Assembly: GCA_945835085.1 (NCBI GenBank)
Contig: CAMAIG010000015.1
Span: 1-12,899, forward strand
From: an uncultured Ruminococcus sp.
GTDB taxonomy: Bacteria > Bacillota > Clostridia > Oscillospirales > Ruminococcaceae
Length of the DNA: 12,899 bases
Reading direction: 5' to 3'
Positions within the stretch are counted from its first letter, which is position 1, and every line of letters begins with the position of its first letter. Below are positions 6,855 through 12,899 of this stretch, in pieces. Position numbers and translations under genes: made by a program. The notes beneath the pieces were generated by a model. The model was given only the letters and a program-made list of their open reading frames with translations, did not search any database and was not told the origin of the DNA.

Positions 6855-8573
6855 TTATACCGCCTCCTTTTTGAACTGAGAATTGTATATCTCCCGATAT
6901 ACCTCGCAGCCCTCCAGCAGCTCCTCATGGGTGCCTATTCCCATGACCTCACCGTCATCGAGGACAACTATCTTATCTGCGTGCATTATGGAGGAGGTAC
7001 GCTGGGAAACAATGAACACCGTAGGCTTAAAATCAAGCTCCCTGAGAGATTTCCTGAGAGCGGCGTCCGTTGCAAAATCAAGGGCGGAGGCGCTGTCATC
7101 GAGAATGAGTATCTCGGGCTTTTTTACAAGGGCACGGGCAATGGTAAGGCGCTGGCGCTGACCTCCGGAAAGATTTCTGCCGTTTTGCTCAATTTCACAG
7201 TCAAGCCCGCCCTTTGCACGGATAACATCTGCCGCCTGTGCGGACTCAACGGCTGCCATCAGCTCCTCCTCCGTGGCATTTTCATTGCCCCATCTGAGGT
7301 TGTCACGGATAGTTCCCTTGAAAAGCACTGCCTTCTGGGGAACTGTGCCTATTATGCTTCTGAGCGAAACAGGGTCAAGCTCCTTGACATTAACTCCGTT
7401 TACCCTGACCTCTCCCGCACAGGTGTCGTAAAATCTTGGTATGAGATTAACAAGGGTAGTCTTTGCGGAGCCTGTTCCGCCGATGATACCGATAGTTTCG
7501 CCTTTTTTCACTCTGAGATCCACGTCTGTGAGGGCAGATTCTCCCGCATTTTTATATCTTACGGAGGCATTTATAAATTCCACCGCATATTCGCCCCCTT
7601 CGGGAACAGCGCTGCCCTTATGGGAGATAGACGGCTCTATTTCAAGGACGGACTGTATCCTGTTTCCGCAGGCGATGCTCTTGGTGATATTAATTATGAG
7701 ATTTGCAAGCTTGATAAGCTCCACAAGTATCTGGGACATATAGTTATAAAGCGCAACCACTGCACCTGTGGTAAGAACTCCCGTATTTACCTCAGCCGCT
7801 CCCGTTTTTATGAGGATAATTATAGCAAAATTGATTATTACATAGGTCACGGGATTCATCAGAGCGGAAACGCTTCCTGCAAATTTCTGTGCAGCTGTAA
7901 GCTCCTTGTTATAGCCCTCAAAGGCTTTTGTTTCCTGCTCCTCCATGCAGAATGCCCTTATCACTCTGACACCTGTGAGATTTTCACGAGTAGTGAGCAT
8001 TACCTTATCAAGCTTCTGCTGCACCTTTTTATAGAGGGGAATGCTCCAGAGCATTATGCCGAATACCACCACAAGGAGGATAAGCGTCACATAAACGAAT
8101 ATCATGGCGGTCTTTACATCAATAGTGAACGCCATTATCATTGCGCCGAAAACCACAAAGGGAGAGCGCAGCAGCAGTCTTAATGTAAGATTTACTCCCG
8201 ACTGCACCTGGTTCATATCGCTTGTCATGCGGGTTATCATTGTGGAGGTGCCAAGCTCGTCAAGCTCGGTATAGGAAAGCCTGCCAATATGCTCAAACAG
8301 CACATGACGCACCCTTGCGGTAAATCCCACCGCTGCCTTTGCGGAAAAATACTGAGCGGTTATGGAAAAGGCAAGTCCCACAAAGCCAAGCCCCACAAGC
8401 AGCAGGCTCATTTTCACAATATAGCTCCTGTCCCCCGTGCCGATGCCCTTATCAATGATGTCTGCGATAACAAGGGGCACAAAAAGCTCCAGGAGCGCTT
8501 CGCAAAGCTTGAAAAGCGGTCCCAGAACAGTTTCCTTTGCATATTCCTTTATATATTTCAACAGCTTAAACAA
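6855..8573 (-). CDS. ABC exporter half-transporter, degenerate-site subunit of a heterodimer
   Basis: A 572-residue membrane-ATPase fusion. The membrane domain covers about 1-310. Motifs: Walker A GGTGSAKT at 365-372, canonical signature LSGGQ at 468-472, Walker B LILDD with Asp493 where the catalytic Glu should be, and Gln524 in IVSQRTSSI where the switch His should be. Its own Walker site is therefore expected to bind but hardly hydrolyse ATP, while its intact LSGGQ completes the working site of the partner. The start is TTG at 8573, with GGAGG 7 nt upstream and no usable ATG; the encoded beginning MFKLLKYIKEYAK is normal for the family. The SDR gene ends 16 nt upstream and the partner's ATG abuts its TAA. 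Confidence 0.92.
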   Translation of the reverse strand: MFKLLKYIKEYAKETVLGPLFKLCEALLELFVPLVIADIIDKGIGTGDRSYIVKMSLLLVGLGFVGLAFSITAQYFSAKAAVGFTARVRHVLFEHIGRLSYTELDELGTSTMITRMTSDMNQVQSGVNLTLRLLLRSPFVVFGAMIMAFTIDVKTAMIFVYVTLILLVVVFGIMLWSIPLYKKVQQKLDKVMLTTRENLTGVRVIRAFCMEEQETKAFEGYNKELTAAQKFAGSVSALMNPVTYVIINFAIIILIKTGAAEVNTGVLTTGAVVALYNYMSQILVELIKLANLIINITKSIACGNRIQSVLEIEPSISHKGSAVPEGGEYAVEFINASVRYKNAGESALTDVDLRVKKGETIGIIGGTGSAKTTLVNLIPRFYDTCAGEVRVNGVNVKELDPVSLRSIIGTVPQKAVLFKGTIRDNLRWGNENATEEELMAAVESAQAADVIRAKGGLDCEIEQNGRNLSGGQRQRLTIARALVKKPEILILDDSASALDFATDAALRKSLRELDFKPTVFIVSQRTSSIMHADKIVVLDDGEVMGIGTHEELLEGCEVYREIYNSQFKKEAV

Positions 8574-8589
8574 AACAATTCCTCCGAAA

Positions 8590-9351
8590 TCATATTCCCG
8601 TCATGACCCTTCCCCCTGCCACAGGAATAAAGGCACCTGTTGTAAAGGCTGCAAGGTCGGAAACGAGAAAGGCTGCCATATTGGCGATATCCTCATCAGT
8701 TCCTCTGTGACCCAGGGGAATTGTGGAGCAGTATTCCTCCGCCGGGAATACACCGCTTTCTCTTTCCTTATCCGTAATAGTCCAGCCGGGGGCTATCTGA
8801 TTTATGGTGATATTGTCTGCGCCGACTTCCTTTACAAGCACCCTTACGATGCCGTCAAGTCCCCGCTTTGCGGCAACATATGCGGAAAAATCAGGCTCAG
8901 CGGCAATGGAGCATTCGGTATTAATAACGGCTATCCTTCCGTAATGCTGCTCCCTCATATGGGGTATAAACGCCTTTGCAAGGTAGACCATCTGCATTAC
9001 ACAGCTTTCAAACTGGCTGTAATAATCTTTTATGTCCTGTTCAAGAAGGTGCTTGCGGTCATACTGTATCACCGCATTGGAGATAAGAATATCGGGCATT
9101 CCGAAGGAGGCTGCCATTTTATCACGCATTTCAAAGACGCTTTCCATGCTTGTCACATCTGCTGGGAATGCCTCGGCGCTCCTGCCCATGGCTCTCAGCT
9201 CCGAAACAAGCTGCTCTGCACTTTTACTGTCCCTGTGATAATGCACCGCCACATCTGCTCCGCATTCCGCAAGCCGCCTTACCATGGTCCTTCCAAGTCC
9301 GCCGCTTCCTCCCGTAACAAGAGCTTTTTTTCCGCTGAGATCTATATTCAT
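8590..9351 (-). CDS. SDR-family NAD(P)-dependent oxidoreductase (FabG-like), specificity unknown
   Basis: A 253-residue classical short-chain dehydrogenase. Seen: Rossmann glycine motif TGGSGGLG at 13-20, ADVTS at 64-68 for the adenine ring, NA at 92-93, active-site Tyr158 and Lys162 in YVAAK, and an APGW motif at 187-190. The position 13 residues before Tyr158, normally the catalytic Ser, is Thr145 in INTECS, with Ser148 nearby; hand alignment puts a Cys (117) where the tetrad Asn usually lies. The enzyme may be active with Thr or may have shifted catalysis. FabG-like length and form do not prove a fatty-acid role, and there are no fab genes here. The start has GGGGG 8 nt upstream. It ends 16 nt before the ABC pair and so may be co-transcribed with it. 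Confidence 0.85.
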   Translation of the reverse strand: MNIDLSGKKALVTGGSGGLGRTMVRRLAECGADVAVHYHRDSKSAEQLVSELRAMGRSAEAFPADVTSMESVFEMRDKMAASFGMPDILISNAVIQYDRKHLLEQDIKDYYSQFESCVMQMVYLAKAFIPHMREQHYGRIAVINTECSIAAEPDFSAYVAAKRGLDGIVRVLVKEVGADNITINQIAPGWTITDKERESGVFPAEEYCSTIPLGHRGTDEDIANMAAFLVSDLAAFTTGAFIPVAGGRVMTGI

Positions 9352-9397
9352 ATTATTCCCCCTTTTTTCATTATTTCTCTATTCACTCATAATCACA

Positions 9398-9422
9398 CAA
9401 AACGGGCGGTCTGTGACCGCCC
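9398..9422 (-). terminator. Rho-independent terminator of the DUF975 gene
   Basis: GGGCGGT (9404-9410) and ACCGCCC (9416-9422) form a 7-bp GC-rich stem with a 5-nt loop. On the minus strand the stem is followed by GTTTTGTG. It begins 8 nt after the DUF975 stop codon and separates that gene from the SDR-ABC unit, whose promoter would have to lie in 9352-9403; I see no strong match there. Confidence 0.7.
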
Positions 9423-9430
9423 TGTAATTG

Positions 9431-10570
9431 TTATTTGATCTCGGGTCCGTTATAATCGCTGCCTTCATTGGCATCGTTTTTCTGCTCAAAGCTTATCTCG
9501 TCCATGACTCCCGGAGTGAAATCGGGCTGTGACGGCGTTTCACTCTGCTGCGGTGTGCCCTGCTGATAGTAGTTTGTAGGCTGATATCCGTTGTTCTGCT
9601 GACCGGGTGCCTGATAATTAGTGCTGTCGGGATAGGGTGAAAATGAGTTGCCCACGCTGTAAAAGTCAAAATCATCAAAAAGCTCGGAGCTGTCTGCAAT
9701 GCCTGTTGCCAGCGCCTTCTGACGCATACAGCAGTAGAATTCTGTCATTGTCGCATTTACATAGGGCTGAACAAAAACGCCGCCTATAATAAGTATTGCA
9801 CCAAGTAACCACCAGCCGATGAATGAAAGCTGGAGCAGCCAGAGATTAAGCTTTTCGCCATCCATTGTCCTGCGGCTTATTTCCTTTGCACGCTTTACGT
9901 CCATCTGAGGATTTTCTGCAATGATAAAGGGAACAAGATAATATTCATAGGACTTGATTATTCCGGGGATAACAAAAAGCAGTGACCAGAGGAATATCTC
10001 AAGCTGTGTGAAGAACATTGCCTTGACAGTGGAAAGATAGTTTCCGCTTCTGAACTGACTGAAAATATTGCCCACGCCTACATTTCCTCTGCGGGCTTCA
10101 AGGTAAAATCTCCACTGACCCACGGTAATGGGAAGGGCTACAAAAACCGAATATGCTATTCCGATAGCCAAGGCGACAAGTATTATAACGATAAACACCG
10201 CCGCAACTGCGCCGAAAAACGTTTCAATACCGTCGAAATCCATTCCCGAGCCGCTTTCAAAGCCGTCAATAAATGCGTCTGTGAATTCATCGGAGAAGGT
10301 ATCTTCCCCATTATTTCCGCTGCCGTTATCGGAAACGTCATTATTGCCGGTGCCGTTATCGGAAAAATAATCGTCGGTATAATCACCGGAAGAGCCGCTT
10401 GTTATCTGCTCCATTATCTCCTCAACGGAATCGGAGGTGTCGGTTCTTGTTCCCGTATTGGAAAATCCTCCCGTGAACAGCGCAACTATGACCGTTACAA
10501 GAACTGCCCACCAATAGTATCTTTTCAGTGCTTCCTTTGCTTTTTCTTTAAGCATGGAATTTGACCACAT
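9431..10570 (-). CDS. DUF975 family integral membrane protein with acidic low-complexity insert
   Basis: I choose the ATG at 10570 (379 residues, MWSNSMLKEKAKEALKRYYWW), which has AAAGGG about 10 nt upstream and matches the family opening; an in-frame ATG at 10633 adds 21 odd Ile-rich residues across the likely promoter. In 379-residue numbering: first helix about 18-35; an Asp/Asn/Gly/Ser-rich stretch about 38-115 with a near-duplicated DNGTGNN/DNGSGNN; a long helix about 118-148; the conserved core around GQWRFYLEARRGN (151-163), FVIPGIIKSYEYYLVPFIIAENP (199-221) and AKEISRRTMDGEK (228-240); two further helical segments; and a Gln/Pro/Tyr-rich tail. DUF975 function is unknown. It appears monocistronic: a perfect TATAAT lies at 10604-10599 on the minus strand but no good -35 is visible, and a terminator follows. 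Confidence 0.82.
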   Translation of the reverse strand: MWSNSMLKEKAKEALKRYYWWAVLVTVIVALFTGGFSNTGTRTDTSDSVEEIMEQITSGSSGDYTDDYFSDNGTGNNDVSDNGSGNNGEDTFSDEFTDAFIDGFESGSGMDFDGIETFFGAVAAVFIVIILVALAIGIAYSVFVALPITVGQWRFYLEARRGNVGVGNIFSQFRSGNYLSTVKAMFFTQLEIFLWSLLFVIPGIIKSYEYYLVPFIIAENPQMDVKRAKEISRRTMDGEKLNLWLLQLSFIGWWLLGAILIIGGVFVQPYVNATMTEFYCCMRQKALATGIADSSELFDDFDFYSVGNSFSPYPDSTNYQAPGQQNNGYQPTNYYQQGTPQQSETPSQPDFTPGVMDEISFEQKNDANEGSDYNGPEIK

Positions 10571-10667
10571 AAATAATCTGCCCTTTCTGTATGAGATTAT
10601 TATAATGATAACACATTTTTGGGCGTTTGGCAAGGGATTATTGTAATATTTGGATTAAAACGGCATT

Positions 10668-10699
10668 AAAAAAGCTGCTGCAACAAAAGTCACAGCAGC
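10668..10699 (-). terminator. Rho-independent terminator of typA
   Basis: GCTGCTGCAAC (10674-10684) and GTCACAGCAGC (10689-10699) form an 11-bp stem with two wobble pairs on the RNA strand and a 4-nt loop. On the minus strand it is followed by six T residues (10673-10668). It lies about 120 nt beyond the typA stop, leaving a long 3' untranslated stretch that contains copy 2 of the repeat. Confidence 0.85.
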
Positions 10700-10704
10700 C
10701 CTCA

Positions 10705-10784
10705 GCGTGTCGCTGAAGCCAACTCGTTGGCAAGACCGCAGAAATCCCTTTGCTTTGTGGCTCGGTAACGTTAGTATTGAAGCC
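10705..10784 (+). repeat. Intergenic repeat, copy 2 of 2 (about 80 bp)
   Basis: Read on the plus strand this aligns over its full length with 3268-3346 read on the minus strand (about 62 of 80 positions identical by eye). It lies in the typA 3' untranslated stretch, antisense to typA. TGAAGCC occurs at 10714-10720 and 10778-10784, 64 bp apart in the same orientation. The first is part of the palindrome GCCAAC-TC-GTTGGC (10718-10731). The second continues as GCCA-AATA-TGGC (10782-10793), so TGAAGCCAA...TGGCAA is itself partly duplicated within this copy. There is no ORF and no similarity to the neighbouring genes. Confidence 0.8.
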
Positions 10785-10820
10785 AAATATGGCAAAGTAT
10801 TCTTACTCAGTGGAATATTA

Positions 10821-12641
10821 TTACTTTTCCTTAGCTCTTGTCTTTGCTCTGAGAGCATTGTCAAGGATACGCTTTCTTATTCTGATGGACTTGGGAGTGA
10901 CCTCAAGCAGCTCATCATCGGCGATGAACTCAAGGCTCTCCTCAAGAGAAAGCTTTCTCGGGGGGATAAGACGGAGAGCGTCGTCGGAACCGCTGGCACG
11001 GGTATTTGTAAGGTGCTTTTTCTTGCACACATTTACCACAAGGTCATCGGACTTGGGAGAAGCGCCCACAACCATTCCCTCATATACGGGTGTGCCTGCT
11101 CCGATGAACAGAGCGCCTCTTTCCTGTGCATTGAAAAGACCGTAGGTAACTGCCTCGCCCGTTTCAAAGGAAACCAGTGAGCCTGTGTTTCTTCTGGGGA
11201 TATCTCCCTTGTAGGGCTGATAGGAATCGAAAATGCTGCTCATGATGCCCTCGCCCTTTGTATCGGTAAGGAACTCGCTCTTGTAGCCGAAAAGTCCTCT
11301 TGCGGGGATTATGAACTCCATTCTCATTCGTGTGCCCTGGGGGTGCATGGACTGCAGCTCGCCCTTTCTTGTGCCCATTTTTTCCATTACAGGGCCTGTA
11401 CTGTCCTCGGGAACATCTATTACAAGGCGCTCCATAGGCTCGCACATTACGCCGTCGATCTCCTTCATAAGAACTCTCGGTGTGGAAACGCTAAGCTCAT
11501 AGCCCTCACGGCGCATATTCTCGATAAGAATGGAAAGGTGCATCTCGCCTCTGCCGCATACTCTGAAGGAATCGGTGTTTTCCGTTTCGGAAACACGGAG
11601 AGAAACATCTCTCAGTATCTCCTTGAAAAGTCTTTCACGGAGCTGACGGGAGGTAACGAACTTGCCCTCTCTGCCTGCAAAGGGGCTGTCATTTACGGAG
11701 AAGGTCATCTCAACGGTAGGCTCGGAGATCTTTACAAAGGGCAGCGGCTCATAGCTGTCAGCGGCACAAAGGGTATCTCCGATTGTGATATTCTCAATTC
11801 CCGATATCCAGACGATATCGCCCACTCTTGCTTCCTCAACATTCTGCTTGCCAAGGCCTTCGATCTGGCTTACGGTAATTATCTTGCTTGCATATGGCTT
11901 CTTTAACTCGTGATAATCTCCCACCATTACCTGCTGATTAACCTTTACGCAGCCACGCTCAATGCGTCCGATGCCTGTTCTGCCCACATAGTCGTTATAG
12001 TCGATGGAGGAAATGAGCATCTGCATGGGACCTTCCTCATCGCCCTCGGGTGCGGGGATATAGTCAAGGATAGTATCGAAAAGAGGCTTCAGGTCTGTGC
12101 CTGCCTCATACTGGCTCAGTGATGCCGTGCCCGCTCTGCCCGAACAGAAAAGAATGGGGCTTTCAAGCTGCTCGTCGTTGGCGTCAAGGTCGATAAGAAG
12201 CTCAAGTACCTCGTCGCCGATCTCGTCAAGGCGTGCGTCGGGACGGTCAATTTTATTTACAACTATGATTATCTTATGACCCAGCTCCAGCGCCTTTGAC
12301 AGCACAAATCGGGTCTGGGGCATACAGCCCTCTGCTGCGTCAACGAGAAGGATAACGCCGTCAACCATTTTGAGCACACGCTCTACCTCGCCGCCGAAAT
12401 CGGCATGGCCCGGGGTGTCAATGATATTGATCTTAACATCATTATATTTTACCGAGGTGTTTTTCGCAAGGATAGTGATTCCTCTTTCTCTTTCTATGTC
12501 GTTGGAATCCATTACTCTGTCTTCAACTTCCTGGTTTTCTCTGAATGCACCGCCCTGCTTGAGCATTTCGTCAACAAGTGTGGTCTTGCCGTGGTCAACG
12601 TGTGCGATGATAGCAACATTTCTCAGATCATTTCTTACCAT
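10821..12641 (-). CDS. typA: Ribosome-associated GTPase TypA/BipA
   Basis: A 606-residue translational GTPase of the EF-G/LepA class, the full length for TypA. GTPase motifs: G1 AHVDHGKT at 13-20, G2 Thr in RGITI near 56, G3 DTPGHADFGGEVER at 75-88, G4 NKID at 129-132 and a G5-like SGRAG near 167. Further on are the beta-barrel domain (SIDYNDYVGRTGIGRIERG) and EF-G-like domains III and V (RGEMHLSILIENMRREGYE; EPMERLVIDVPE; ARGLFGYKSEFLTDTKGEG). The unique C-terminal domain ends KTRAKEK and is Lys/Arg-rich, as in BipA. TypA binds 70S or 50S ribosomes near the A-site and supports ribosome assembly and growth under stress or cold. GGAAAG lies 7 nt before the ATG. It appears transcribed alone, downstream of tRNA-Tyr and its terminator. 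Confidence 0.97.
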   Translation of the reverse strand: MVRNDLRNVAIIAHVDHGKTTLVDEMLKQGGAFRENQEVEDRVMDSNDIERERGITILAKNTSVKYNDVKINIIDTPGHADFGGEVERVLKMVDGVILLVDAAEGCMPQTRFVLSKALELGHKIIIVVNKIDRPDARLDEIGDEVLELLIDLDANDEQLESPILFCSGRAGTASLSQYEAGTDLKPLFDTILDYIPAPEGDEEGPMQMLISSIDYNDYVGRTGIGRIERGCVKVNQQVMVGDYHELKKPYASKIITVSQIEGLGKQNVEEARVGDIVWISGIENITIGDTLCAADSYEPLPFVKISEPTVEMTFSVNDSPFAGREGKFVTSRQLRERLFKEILRDVSLRVSETENTDSFRVCGRGEMHLSILIENMRREGYELSVSTPRVLMKEIDGVMCEPMERLVIDVPEDSTGPVMEKMGTRKGELQSMHPQGTRMRMEFIIPARGLFGYKSEFLTDTKGEGIMSSIFDSYQPYKGDIPRRNTGSLVSFETGEAVTYGLFNAQERGALFIGAGTPVYEGMVVGASPKSDDLVVNVCKKKHLTNTRASGSDDALRLIPPRKLSLEESLEFIADDELLEVTPKSIRIRKRILDNALRAKTRAKEK

Positions 12642-12780
12642 AAAATGACTTTCCTTTCCTTTTTCAGCATTTTTCTTAACACTATATACAAATTGGGTTA
12701 AACTAATATAGTTATTATGTCCTATAAAATTAAACAGCGGATTTTATTTATATCTAACAGTGACAAAAGCACTTTTGCAT
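12642..12780 (-). other. AT-rich intergenic region upstream of typA, probably holding its promoter
   Basis: No ORF or RNA gene is evident. On the minus strand a candidate promoter is TTTAAT and TATATT separated by 18 bp in the middle of the region, but several other AT-rich pairs score similarly and I do not fix one. A 6-bp inverted repeat, CAAAAG-CA-CTTTTG, lies at 12764-12777 next to the tRNA terminator's T run. Confidence 0.35.
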
Positions 12781-12811
12781 AAAAAAGCCTTGCAGGAAAA
12801 ACCTGCAAGGC
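12781..12811 (-). terminator. Rho-independent terminator of the tRNA-Tyr transcript
   Basis: GCCTTGCAGG (12787-12796) and CCTGCAAGGC (12802-12811) form a perfect 10-bp stem with a 5-nt loop. On the minus strand it is followed by six T residues (12786-12781). It lies 8 nt beyond the CCA end of the tRNA, so tRNA-Tyr is the last gene of its transcript. Confidence 0.92.
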
Positions 12812-12819
12812 AACTTTAC

Positions 12820-12899
12820 TGGTGGAAGAGGGTGGATTCGAACCACCGAAGCCGAAGCAACAGATTTACAGTCTGCCCCCTTTGGCCACTCGGGAACTC
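12820..12899 (-). tRNA. tRNA-Tyr (anticodon GTA), 5' end cut by the window edge
   Basis: Read on the minus strand the segment shows the D arm (CCCGAG...), an anticodon stem CAGA/TCTG enclosing CTGTAAA with anticodon GTA at 12869-12867, a long class II variable arm around TTGCTTCGGCTTC, the T arm GGTGG-TTCGAAT-CCACC, the acceptor strand CTCTTCC, discriminator A and an encoded CCA. A long variable arm with GTA is the bacterial tRNA-Tyr form. The visible 5' end starts with the last three acceptor bases (GAG); pairing with CTCTTCC predicts that only four bases, GGAA, are missing beyond the edge. Confidence 0.96.

Noticed and set aside
6573..8183. A 536-codon plus-strand open frame.
   Set aside because: It lies opposite both ABC exporter genes, has Cys/His/Tyr-rich composition typical of an antisense frame, no ribosome binding site and no recognisable domain.
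8437..9438. A 333-codon plus-strand open frame.
   Set aside because: It spans the SDR gene, the gap and part of the ABC gene on the opposite strand; antisense artefact.
10571..10633. An upstream ATG for the DUF975 protein.
   Set aside because: It adds an Ile-rich leader that covers the TATAAT-like promoter box; the ATG at 10570 has AAAGGG and the family-like beginning.
1..12899. CRISPR array, prophage, insertion sequence, retron or toxin-antitoxin module.
   Set aside because: I saw no regularly spaced identical repeats, transposase, reverse transcriptase, integrase, phage structural gene or small overlapping gene pair in any frame.

Overview
The window reads as ordinary low-to-mid-GC Firmicutes chromosome. 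It is most like a Ruminococcus-type member of the Clostridia (Oscillospiraceae/Ruminococcaceae); this is an inference from protein style and gene content (TmcAL, a DUF896/YnzC protein, a DUF975 membrane protein, NspC-type polyamine decarboxylase), not from a database search. All genes lie on the minus strand except the 5'-truncated transporter at the left edge. I see no transposase, phage gene, CRISPR array, plasmid function or toxin-antitoxin pair.

Layout, left to right. (1) 1-668 (+): the C-terminal part of a formate/nitrite-type channel, ending in a strong hairpin terminator. (2) 742-3109 (-): a compact three-gene cluster read in the order nspC (carboxynorspermidine/carboxyspermidine decarboxylase), histidine phosphatase, HD-domain hydrolase, with 14-17 nt gaps. 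(3) 3347-4986 (-): tmcAL (tRNA-Met wobble cytidine acetate ligase) followed by a 59-codon DUF896/YnzC gene starting with TTG, behind a clear sigma-A type promoter and ending in a hairpin terminator. (4) 5091-9351 (-): an SDR oxidoreductase, then two ABC exporter half-transporters whose stop and start codons abut (TAAATG); their complementary motif defects show a heterodimeric exporter with one degenerate ATP site. (5) 9431-10570 (-): a DUF975 membrane protein with a low-complexity acidic insert and its own terminator. (6) 10821-12641 (-): the ribosome-associated GTPase TypA/BipA, with a 3' untranslated stretch and terminator. (7) 12820-12899 (-): tRNA-Tyr(GTA), lacking an estimated 4 bases at the right edge, with its terminator.

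The least explained structure is an approximately 80-bp intergenic repeat present twice in opposite orientation (3268-3346 and 10705-10784), each copy directly beyond the 3' end of a gene. It is about three-quarters identical by hand alignment and has conserved end blocks containing TGAAGCC in direct orientation about 63 bp apart. The second item is a GC-rich hairpin immediately upstream of the nspC ribosome binding site. I found no convincing new multi-gene system; the rest is housekeeping and transport.
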